From assembly GCA_027623845.1 (NCBI GenBank), contig JAQBUJ010000078.1, positions 1-9,546 of the forward strand: a stretch of 9,546 nt of DNA, given 5' to 3'. A model generated the notes under the pieces. The model saw nothing but the letters and a program-made list of their open reading frames with translations. It ran no database searches and was not told where the DNA came from. This stretch comes from Pseudomonadota bacterium (GTDB lineage Bacteria; Pseudomonadota; Alphaproteobacteria; Thalassobaculales; Thalassobaculaceae). A program made the translations under genes and the position numbers. Shown here one piece after another: positions 1 through 5,924 of this stretch (position 1 is the stretch's first letter; every line of letters begins with the position of its first letter).

Positions 1-1016
1 GGCGGATGAGGGACGCGAGCGCCGGCATTCCCGATGGGGTCTACAGGTTCGAGGACGTGATGGACGATGACGGGCGCGAGGCGATCAACGTGCCGATCAA
101 GCTGACCGCGACGATCAAGGGCGAACGGGCGATTTTCGACTTCACCGGCACCTCGCCGCAGACGCCGGGAAACATCAATATCCCGCTACATGGAACCAAG
201 GCCGCGGTTTGCTATGTTCTTAAAGCGATGCTTGACCCGGAAATCCCTAACAATCATGGGGTGTTGGACGCGGTTGAGGTGACGGCGCCGATGGGCACGA
301 TGCTGAGCTGTGTCGCGCCGGCCTCGGTCGCCTCGCGGGCCCATACCTCGCAGCGGATCATCGATGTGGTGATCGGCGCCATGGCCGAGCCGTTGCCCGA
401 GGCGGCGGTCGGCGCGGCCAATGGCGCCAATTCAATGGCGGTGTTCGCTGGCAGCGATCCGGAAACCGGCGAGGCCTACGTCTATCTTGAGACACTGGGC
501 GGCGGGTTCGGCGGGCGCAACGACCGAGATGGCAAAGACGGCGTGCAGGTCCATATCACCAACACCTCGAACCTACCGGTCGAGGCGATTGAGATGGAAT
601 ATCCGTTGCTCGTGGAACGCTATGGTCTGATCCAAGATTCCGGGGGCGCGGGCAAGTATCGCGGCGGGATGGGCTTGCAACGGGTGGTCCGGCCCCTTGG
701 CCATAGCTGTATTTTCAACGGGGTCGGAGAGCGGTTTCGCAACCAGCCCTGGGGTATTTTTGGCGGGAAACCCGGCGCGAGCGGTAGTTTTTGGCTTGAA
801 GACGAGGGCGAAGACGGCGGCACAAGGCAACTCGCGCATAAGCCACCGGATATGGTACTGCACCCGCATCAGGCGTTGGTGGTCAATACGCCCGGCGCCG
901 GCGGCTATGGCGATCCCAAGGACCGGGACCCGGCGGCGGTGGTCGAGGATCGGGCATCCGGCAAATTCAGCGACGCCTATATGGCGAAATACTACGGTCG
1001 GGACCGAGAGGATTGA
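1..1016 (+). CDS. Hydantoinase B/oxoprolinase family protein (HyuB), C-terminal part
   Basis: This is the last ~338 codons of a protein whose start lies left of the window; the first complete codon is at position 3. Proteins of this family are subunits or domains of ATP-dependent N-methylhydantoinases, 5-oxoprolinases and acetone carboxylases, which open lactam or hydantoin rings or carboxylate ketones in the cytoplasm. Visible family marks are FDFTGTSPQTPGNIN (about nt 138-182), a glycine-rich block GGGFGGRNDRDGKDG (about nt 498-542), the adjoining NTSNLPVEAIEMEYPLLVERY, then GGAGKYRGGMG, and the near-terminal NTPGAGGYGDP (about nt 885-917). The C-terminus looks complete and ends in TGA at 1014-1016. 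Substrate cannot be told from this half, and the partner HyuA would normally be adjacent, probably upstream outside the window. It has no evident functional link to the genes that follow and is separated from them by about 100 bp. Confidence 0.9.
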   Translation, partial: RMRDASAGIPDGVYRFEDVMDDDGREAINVPIKLTATIKGERAIFDFTGTSPQTPGNINIPLHGTKAAVCYVLKAMLDPEIPNNHGVLDAVEVTAPMGTMLSCVAPASVASRAHTSQRIIDVVIGAMAEPLPEAAVGAANGANSMAVFAGSDPETGEAYVYLETLGGGFGGRNDRDGKDGVQVHITNTSNLPVEAIEMEYPLLVERYGLIQDSGGAGKYRGGMGLQRVVRPLGHSCIFNGVGERFRNQPWGIFGGKPGASGSFWLEDEGEDGGTRQLAHKPPDMVLHPHQALVVNTPGAGGYGDPKDRDPAAVVEDRASGKFSDAYMAKYYGRDRED

Positions 1017-1032
1017 TCTGGATTGCTCGGTC
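1002..1032 (+). terminator. Weak terminator-like dyad at the end of hyuB
   Basis: A perfect 7-bp inverted repeat, GACCGAG at 1002-1008 and CTCGGTC at 1026-1032, encloses a 17-nt loop that contains the hyuB stop codon. A smaller dyad, CGGTC-GG-GACCG (995-1006), overlaps its left arm. No T-run follows, so it lacks the second half of an intrinsic terminator. It could be a weak or factor-dependent end, an mRNA 3' stabilising hairpin, or chance in GC-rich DNA. Confidence 0.2.
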
Positions 1033-1117
1033 AAGACTTACGCCTCGCTCGACGGGTGCTTATAGGTCGGATTGTCCGATGGTTGAGGTGCTGGTCGCGC
1101 CAGCGTAGGCTTTCGTC
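1017..1117 (+). promoter_or_regulatory. Intergenic gap, probable promoter region of the divL-addA unit
   Basis: This 101-bp interval is the only non-coding gap of any size in the window and precedes a string of overlapping genes, so the promoter most likely lies here. No convincing -35/-10 pair is visible. The best AT-rich element is TATAGG at 1061-1066, with only a poor -35 candidate around 1037-1042. I see no CtrA-type TTAA-N7-TTAA site and no GANTC methylation site in it. The assignment rests on gene layout rather than on sequence boxes. Confidence 0.3.
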
Positions 1118-3112
1118 ATGGTGAGAAGTTCACGGGTTTTTCGGGCGACGATTCTGGTTGGCGTGTTGACCGGCGCCTTTGCGGCGTTGCCGGTCGAGGC
1201 GCAATCGGCGCCGGATGCTTCGGCGCAAACTGACGGCTATTTCGTTTACGGGTTAGTCGTTTTATGCGGTGGCTTGCTGGTGTTGCTGCTTCACCAAAGC
1301 CGGCGGCTTCGGGACATGGCAGGCGAAAACCGCAATGCCAAGCGGATGGTTGAGTTTCGCGATGCCGTGCTTTCTTCCGATCAGGCAGCGGCGCTGTTTT
1401 TTGAACCGGGCTCTGGCGCCGGGCTGCAGAAATCGTCGCCTCGGATCACCCCGCCGTTGCGCCGGTTGCTGGCCTTGGCGCAAACCGCCGAGGGCACGCT
1501 CGACGACATTCAAGCCGCCTTCGATGAAGAAACCGGCGGGTTAATGCAAAAGCGGCTGGATGACTTGCGCGCGACGGGCGCCGGTTTTACCGAGGACCTT
1601 TGTACGCGCGACGGCAATCGCACCATCACCGCGTCCGGCGAACGCGTCTCCACCCAGCTCGACTCTACCGAGCCCGGCGGGGCGGAGATTGACGTCGTTT
1701 GGTTCCGAGATACCAGCGATCAGGTTGATGCCCGACGCGCCCTGGCTGGCGAAGCTGGCGAGCGCCGCATCCTTGAGGCCGTGAACGGCCTGTTGCCGAT
1801 GCCGGTCTGGCGCCGTGATGAAAACCAAAAGCTGGTTTATCGTAATCCAGCCGCCGAGGCCCTGGTGGCGAATGACGACCCATCGTTGGAAGTTGCCAAG
1901 CGGGCGGTAAGGACCGGGCGCGGTCAAATGCAGAGCGTCTACGTCGTCGTCGCCGGCGACCGCAAGCTTTTCGAGTTCGCGGAATGGCCGATGCCCGACG
2001 GGTCGGGAACTGTTGGTTGGGCCTTCGACGTTACCGTGCTTGAGGAGACGCAATCAAACCTGGCTCGATTGGTCGCCTCGCACGAAGAGGTGCTGGAGGA
2101 ATTATCCACCGCCATTGCGGTTTTTGGTCCGGACAAACGCCTTCGTTACTTCAACACGGCATTTGCCAGCCTGTGGATGATCGAGCCGGCCCAGCTGCAG
2201 GATGAGCCAACCGTCAGCGAGTTCCTCAATCTGCTCCGCGAGCGCCGCCGGCTACCCGAACAGTCGGATTTCGCCGCTTTCCGTGATCAATGGAACGGGA
2301 TGTTCACCACCTTGATTTCGCCGCGTCAGGAACTTTTATTCCTGCCGGACGAGAGCACCTTGCGAATGGTGGTGGCGGCGCATCCGAATGGCGGGTTGCT
2401 GTTGACCTTCGAGGATGTGACCGATCGATTGGTGTTGGAGCGTTCATACAATGTCCTGAGCGCGGTACAGCGAGAGACCATCGACAATTTGAATGATGCT
2501 CTGGCCGTGTTTGGCAGCGATGGTCGGCTTGAGCTTCTTAATCCACGGTTCAGCGCGTTATGGGAGTTGCCGGTTAACCTGGCGGATAGCCAACCGCATA
2601 TGAATGACGTTTTGGGTTTGATGGAACCGCATTTTTCCGACCAGGAGGATCGGCTGGCGTTCAAGGAGGGTTTTGCCAGCAAATTATCCGATCGGGTCGG
2701 CGATAGTGGGCGCGTTGAGCGGCGCGACGGCGCGGTCCTGGATTATGCGATGGTGCCGCTGTCCGATGGCGCCACTCTGGTCGAATATCGGGATGTCACC
2801 GATTCCATACACATTCAACGCGCCTTGCAGGAACGCGCCGAAGCCTTGGAGCAGGCTGATCGGCTGAAGAGCGAGTTCATCGCCAATGTCTCCTATGAGT
2901 TGCGCACGCCGCTGAATGTCATCATCGGCTTTTCCGAGCTGCTGAGAATGCAGGTGGTCGGGGAGATGAACACGAAGCAATTGGACTATGCGGGCTCGAT
3001 CCTCGCTTCCTCCAACCTGCTGGCGACATTGATCAGCGATATTTTGGATCTGGCGTCGATCGAGGCGGGTTACATGGAACTCGACTGGATGGACGTGGAC
3101 GTATTGGCATGA
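1118..3112 (+). CDS. divL: DivL-like cell-cycle pseudokinase, N-terminal part (TM, PAS domains, Tyr-HisKA)
   Basis: 664 aa. It begins with two hydrophobic stretches (about residues 8-28 and 41-58). The first ends in a signal-peptidase-like VEA/QSA site, so it may be cleaved. Three PAS-like blocks follow (about 215-310, 315-440 and 450-565), then a short coiled coil (about 562-587) and a HisKA dimerisation domain. The H-box reads NVSYELRTPLN with Tyr593 where histidine kinases carry the phospho-accepting His. This is the hallmark of DivL, which in Caulobacter controls the CckA-ChpT-CtrA phosphorelay and senses phosphorylated DivK. The block from AIAVFGPDKRLRYFNTAFASLW through RERRRLPE and AVFGSDGRL also matches what I remember of DivL. 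The start is bounded: an in-frame TAG lies at 1106-1108, and AGG at 1107-1109 is a weak ribosome site 8 nt before the ATG. The frame ends in TGA at 3110-3112, just before the expected ATPase domain, which continues in the -1 frame. Confidence 0.85.
   Translation: MVRSSRVFRATILVGVLTGAFAALPVEAQSAPDASAQTDGYFVYGLVVLCGGLLVLLLHQSRRLRDMAGENRNAKRMVEFRDAVLSSDQAAALFFEPGSGAGLQKSSPRITPPLRRLLALAQTAEGTLDDIQAAFDEETGGLMQKRLDDLRATGAGFTEDLCTRDGNRTITASGERVSTQLDSTEPGGAEIDVVWFRDTSDQVDARRALAGEAGERRILEAVNGLLPMPVWRRDENQKLVYRNPAAEALVANDDPSLEVAKRAVRTGRGQMQSVYVVVAGDRKLFEFAEWPMPDGSGTVGWAFDVTVLEETQSNLARLVASHEEVLEELSTAIAVFGPDKRLRYFNTAFASLWMIEPAQLQDEPTVSEFLNLLRERRRLPEQSDFAAFRDQWNGMFTTLISPRQELLFLPDESTLRMVVAAHPNGGLLLTFEDVTDRLVLERSYNVLSAVQRETIDNLNDALAVFGSDGRLELLNPRFSALWELPVNLADSQPHMNDVLGLMEPHFSDQEDRLAFKEGFASKLSDRVGDSGRVERRDGAVLDYAMVPLSDGATLVEYRDVTDSIHIQRALQERAEALEQADRLKSEFIANVSYELRTPLNVIIGFSELLRMQVVGEMNTKQLDYAGSILASSNLLATLISDILDLASIEAGYMELDWMDVDVLA
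3109..3112 (+). other. ATGA stop/start overlap splitting divL (-1 frame change)
   Basis: The TGA ending the first divL frame (3110-3112) overlaps the ATG opening the second (3109-3111). The second frame is -1 relative to the first. One extra base here, for example GCA-ATG in place of GCATG, would restore a single 821-codon frame. There is no X-XXY-YYZ slippery heptamer just upstream, so programmed -1 slippage is not supported. Possible explanations are a one-base deletion or sequencing error, or a true split gene joined by termination-reinitiation. Confidence 0.75.
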
Positions 3113-3582
3113 TGGGTGATTTGCAATTGCTGGCGCAGGAGCGATCCAGGGCCAAGGATATCGTGATTACCGTCGAAGTGGCCCCCGAAGCCGCCGTCAT
3201 GCGGGCGGATCCGGTCCGGTTGAAACAGGCGCTGTTCAATTTGATCTCAAATGCTTTGAAATTCAGCAACGCCGGCGCTGAGATCGAGTTGGTCGCTCGA
3301 CGTGAGGACGGCGCGACCGTCCTTGAGGTGATGGATACCGGGGAGGGCATTCCCGCCGATTTGCAAAGACGTATATTCGAGACTTTCCAACAAGGCGGGA
3401 GGGGCGGCCGATCGACGGGGGCCGGTCTGGGTCTTGCCCTGGTGGAGCGACTGATCCAATTGCATGGCGGCGAGGTGGCAATGACCTCACGTGTGGATGT
3501 TGGGACGACGATTTCGTGCCGTATACCTGATCAGGCGCCCATTGGGTTGGAACTTGCCGAGACTGCGGCCAATCCATCGTGA
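3109..3582 (+). CDS. divL: DivL-like protein, detached C-terminal HATPase_c domain
   Basis: 157 aa. This is a complete HATPase_c (Bergerat-fold ATP-binding) domain with no kinase core of its own. The N-box is NLISNALKFS with Asn48, the G1 box is DTGEGIP (residues 76-82), the F-box region is RRIFETFQQ (87-95) and the G2 box is TGAGLGLALV (103-112). It continues the preceding protein without any missing segment: the end DVDVLA and the beginning MMGDLQLLAQER join as the normal linker between HisKA and HATPase domains. With one added base the whole would be 821 aa, close to the ~770 aa of Caulobacter DivL. No good ribosome site precedes the ATG. If it is made separately, expression would rely on reinitiation after the overlapping stop. 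All nucleotide-binding boxes are intact, which argues against long decay. The stop TGA lies 13 bp before the tsaE start. Confidence 0.8.
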   Translation: MMGDLQLLAQERSRAKDIVITVEVAPEAAVMRADPVRLKQALFNLISNALKFSNAGAEIELVARREDGATVLEVMDTGEGIPADLQRRIFETFQQGGRGGRSTGAGLGLALVERLIQLHGGEVAMTSRVDVGTTISCRIPDQAPIGLELAETAANPS

Positions 3583-3599
3583 GCGAAGCGACGCCATGA
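3579..3599 (+). other. Six-codon mini-frame bridging the divL stop and tsaE start
   Basis: GTG at 3579-3581 overlaps the divL TGA (3580-3582). It opens a six-codon frame (MSEATP) ending in TGA at 3597-3599, which itself overlaps the proposed tsaE ATG (3596-3598). It could carry ribosomes from divL to tsaE by two reinitiation steps, or be the remains of an older tsaE start, or be chance. No independent ribosome site is evident. Confidence 0.2.
3580..3591 (+). repeat. Junction repeat TGAGCGAAGCGA, copy 1 (divL/tsaE)
   Basis: This perfect 12-nt match recurs at 5922-5933. Both copies start at the stop codon of the upstream gene and lie just before an ATG. A shortened 7-nt form, TGAGCGA, occurs at the addB/addA junction (8978-8984). 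The first three bases are stop codons by necessity, so the informative match is shorter. Confidence 0.4.
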
Positions 3600-4123
3600 T
3601 CGGGGATGCGAACAGCTTGCCCGCCGATCGCTTCGGCGAGATCATGACGGTCCAACTTGCCAGCGAGTCGGATACCGAAAGTCTCGCTGTGCGCTTGGCG
3701 GCGTTGGCGCGACCGGGTGATGTGCTGTGTTTATTCGGTGATCTCGGCGCCGGCAAAACCAGCTTCGCGCGCGCCTTTATCCGGGCTTTCACCGCCGCTG
3801 ATCAGGAGGTCCCGAGCCCGACTTTCACGCTCGTGCAGATCTACGAAACCGGCGACTCGGCGGACTCCCTTACGATCTGGCACGCCGATCTGTATCGGTT
3901 ATCCAGCCCGGATGAGGCCGAGGAGCTTGGCCTTGAGGAGGCGTTCGCTGAGGCGGTGGTGCTGATTGAATGGCCGGAACGGGCTCTGGAAATTCTGCCG
4001 GCTAAAAGGCTCGAATTACATCTCGGGTTTTGCGATAAAATATCCGAGCGGTCGATCGCATTGCGGGGCGATGCCCTTTGGCGGGACCGATTGGGTGATT
4101 TACAGGCCACGGGGGCATCGTGA
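3596..4123 (+). CDS. tsaE: tRNA t6A biosynthesis ATPase TsaE
   Basis: 175 aa from the ATG chosen here. TsaE is the cytoplasmic ATPase that works with TsaB and TsaD to make N6-threonylcarbamoyladenosine at position 37 of ANN-decoding tRNAs. The Walker A loop is GDLGAGKTSFA (residues 48-58). The family motifs SPTFTLVQIYE (74-84), WHADLYRL (95-102) and VVLIEWPER (121-129) follow in the usual order, so the active site appears complete. An ATG at 3644 would give 159 aa, nearer the usual family length of 150-160, and begins MTVQLASES; neither start has a strong ribosome site. Starting further upstream would overlap the divL tail deeply and is unlikely. The stop TGA shares bases with the amgK GTG (GTGA at 4120-4123), suggesting coupled translation. 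Confidence 0.93.
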   Translation: MIGDANSLPADRFGEIMTVQLASESDTESLAVRLAALARPGDVLCLFGDLGAGKTSFARAFIRAFTAADQEVPSPTFTLVQIYETGDSADSLTIWHADLYRLSSPDEAEELGLEEAFAEAVVLIEWPERALEILPAKRLELHLGFCDKISERSIALRGDALWRDRLGDLQATGAS

Positions 4124-5169
4124 CGATACAGGCTGAGAGCAAGCCCGACCGATCCATTCTGCTGCGCGGGTTTCTCGATCGCAATGGCTTGGCGGATGCC
4201 GCGCTGACGCCATTAGCCGATGATTGTTCGTTCCGCAGATATTTCCGGGCTGGGCTGGGCGACGCTCGATACGTGGTTATGGACGCGCCGCCGGATCTTG
4301 AGGACGTCGTCCCTTTTGCTACGCTATCCGGGTTGTTGAATGATTTTGGCTACAGTGCGCCAAAGGTCCTTGGCCGTGACGTTGAGCATGGGTTTCTGCT
4401 GCTCGACGATTTTGGCGATGCCACTTATACGCGGGCATTGGCCGGCGGCGGTGATGAACGGGCGCTCTATGCCTTGGCGTTGGATGTGCTGATCGATTTA
4501 CATCGTCGCTCGACCGACGCTCTGCCGATCATGGTCCCGGTTTACGAGGATTCCAAGCTGTTGGATGAGGCGGCGTTGTTCGTGGATTGGTATCTTGCAC
4601 AGGGCCTCGGGCTTAAAATATCGACGACGATGCGCGAGGCGTATCTCGCGGCGTGGGGCGCTTGCCTGACAACCATGCGTGAGGCGCCCCGGACCTTGGT
4701 GCTGCGCGATTACCATGTCGATAATCTGATGGTGATCGCCGATCGCCAGGGGCTTGGCGCCTGTGGGCTGCTGGATTTTCAAGACGCGGTTATCGGCCCG
4801 TCGAGTTACGATGTCGTCTCGCTGCTGCAGGATTCCCGACGTGATATCGACGACGTTCTGGTCGCCGCGATGTTGGAGCGATATTTCAACGCCATGGGCG
4901 CCGCTATCGATCGCCCATCCTTCATGCGCTCCTATCACGCATTTGGCGCGCAGCGGGCCTTGAAGGTCTTCGGGATTTTCGCCCGCCAATCGGTGCTGTA
5001 TGGAAACCATCAGTATTTGGTTCACATCCCCCGGCTCTGGCGCCACACCGTGGCCAATCTGGCGATTGCGGAATTGCAGCCGGTGCGCGATTGGATTGAG
5101 CGCTTCGTACCCGATGAATGTCGCATCACGCCGCGACCGGGCGGGGAAGCGGGCCTGTCATGTTCCTGA
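4120..5169 (+). CDS. amgK: N-acetylmuramate/N-acetylglucosamine kinase, AmgK-like phosphotransferase
   Basis: 349 aa with a GTG start. This is an aminoglycoside-phosphotransferase-fold kinase of the AmgK type. AmgK uses ATP to phosphorylate the anomeric hydroxyl of MurNAc or GlcNAc in peptidoglycan recycling, giving the substrate for MurU encoded next door. The sequence shows the N-terminal nucleotide-loop motif DCSFRRYFR (35-43), then VVMDAPP, then LLDDFGD (94-100). The catalytic loop is LRDYHVDNLM with Asp197 and Asn202, and the metal-binding segment is LLDFQDA with Asp219, leading into GPSSYDVVSLLQDSRRD. All catalytic residues expected for this fold are present. The start GTG overlaps the tsaE stop by 4 bp, and the end overlaps murU by 10 bp. 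The pairing with MurU supports the substrate assignment; sequence alone gives only the kinase fold and subfamily. Close alphaproteobacterial relatives are often annotated just as phosphotransferase or aminoglycoside phosphotransferase. Confidence 0.85.
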   Translation: MTIQAESKPDRSILLRGFLDRNGLADAALTPLADDCSFRRYFRAGLGDARYVVMDAPPDLEDVVPFATLSGLLNDFGYSAPKVLGRDVEHGFLLLDDFGDATYTRALAGGGDERALYALALDVLIDLHRRSTDALPIMVPVYEDSKLLDEAALFVDWYLAQGLGLKISTTMREAYLAAWGACLTTMREAPRTLVLRDYHVDNLMVIADRQGLGACGLLDFQDAVIGPSSYDVVSLLQDSRRDIDDVLVAAMLERYFNAMGAAIDRPSFMRSYHAFGAQRALKVFGIFARQSVLYGNHQYLVHIPRLWRHTVANLAIAELQPVRDWIERFVPDECRITPRPGGEAGLSCS

Positions 5170-5924
5170 CCCATCTGCCTTCTCGCACGTCATCAATGCC
5201 AAGCCATGCGATGGTCCTGGGCGCCGGGCGCGGCAAGCGCATGATGCCCTTGACCGACCGGATACCGAAACCGCTTTTGGTGATATCCGGCAAGACCCTG
5301 CTGGATAGGGCGATCGAGAATTTGCTGGATGTCGGGATTACTAGGGTCGTCGTCAACTCGGCGCATTTGGGCGAGAAGATCACCGATCATGTCGCCATGC
5401 TGAAGGACGATCGTATCGTCGTTTCCGCCGAGGAAGAGGCCCTGGAAACCGGCGGCGGCGTGGTCAACGCCCTTGCTTTACTGGGACCGGACCCGTTCTA
5501 CGTCATCAATGGTGACAGCGTTTGGGTTGATGGCATGAAAAGCCCGCTGCTGCGACTGGCCGAGAGCTGGGACCCGGAGCGGATGGATGTGTTGCTGATG
5601 TTGGTGTCGCTTGCCCGAATTCCTAATTTCCAAGGCTTGGGCGACTTCACTATGGATCAGGAAGGACGGTTGCAGCGCCGCCAGGAGGCGTTGATTGCCG
5701 CCTATGCCTATATGGGGTTGTCGATTATCAACCCGGCGTTGCTCTCGGGGGCTCCGAAGGGGGCGTTTTCGTTGAATTGGCTCTATGACCGGGCGATCGA
5801 GGCTGAACGCTTGTACGGTGTTCTGCACGATGGGCTTTGGTATCACATCAGCACACCGGATGACTTGGAGGATGCCCGCGCTCGTTTCGCCAACGGGCAT
5901 GTTTCGGCCGTCCCGTTCTTTTGA
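5160..5924 (+). CDS. murU: N-acetylmuramate-1-phosphate uridylyltransferase, MurU-like nucleotidyltransferase
   Basis: 254 aa from ATG 5160. MurU joins MurNAc-1-phosphate (made by AmgK) to UTP, giving UDP-MurNAc, and so lets recycled wall sugar bypass MurA and MurB; in species with this route it lowers fosfomycin sensitivity. The signature nucleotidyltransferase loop is MVLGAGRGKRMMPLTD (18-33) followed by PKPLL with Lys37. NGDSVW (117-122) supplies the metal-binding Asp119. YAYMGLSIINP (about 182-192) and WYHISTP (227-233) are the expected later motifs, although the last usually reads D/H-V/I-G-T-P, with Gly where Ser231 stands here. The chosen ATG overlaps the amgK end by 10 bp and has GGGGAAG about 10 nt upstream. 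An internal ATG at 5196 (MPSHAMVLG) is closer to the usual N-terminus but lacks a ribosome site. The stop overlaps the addB TTG (TTGA at 5921-5924). Confidence 0.85.
   Translation: MFLTHLPSRTSSMPSHAMVLGAGRGKRMMPLTDRIPKPLLVISGKTLLDRAIENLLDVGITRVVVNSAHLGEKITDHVAMLKDDRIVVSAEEEALETGGGVVNALALLGPDPFYVINGDSVWVDGMKSPLLRLAESWDPERMDVLLMLVSLARIPNFQGLGDFTMDQEGRLQRRQEALIAAYAYMGLSIINPALLSGAPKGAFSLNWLYDRAIEAERLYGVLHDGLWYHISTPDDLEDARARFANGHVSAVPFF

Noticed and set aside
1037..1066. Sigma-70-like promoter with TATAGG as -10
   Set aside because: The matching -35 (around CTTACG) is too poor to call specific boxes; only the gap as a whole is proposed as the promoter region.
3090..3112. Programmed -1 frameshift joining the two divL frames
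   Set aside because: No X-XXY-YYZ heptamer or homopolymer run lies at or before the overlap, and I see no clear downstream stimulatory hairpin.
3491..3595. N-terminal extension of tsaE from ATG 3491
   Set aside because: It would overlap the divL ATPase domain by about 90 bp and add an Arg-rich stretch unlike TsaE; starts at 3596 or 3644 fit the family length better.
3854..3866. Two nearby GACTC (GANTC, CcrM-type) sites in tsaE
   Set aside because: They lie inside a coding sequence, not in a promoter, and a 5-bp pattern with one free base is expected by chance several times in 9.5 kb.
4702..4731. Non-canonical catalytic loop in AmgK (LRDYH rather than HRDYH or HGD)
   Set aside because: As I recall, LRDYHxDNL is common in alphaproteobacterial members of this subfamily, and the catalytic Asp and Asn are kept.
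4498..5046. Minus-strand open frame of 182 codons opposite amgK
   Set aside because: There is no domain, promoter or ribosome site, and the plus strand encodes clear kinase motifs across the same bases.
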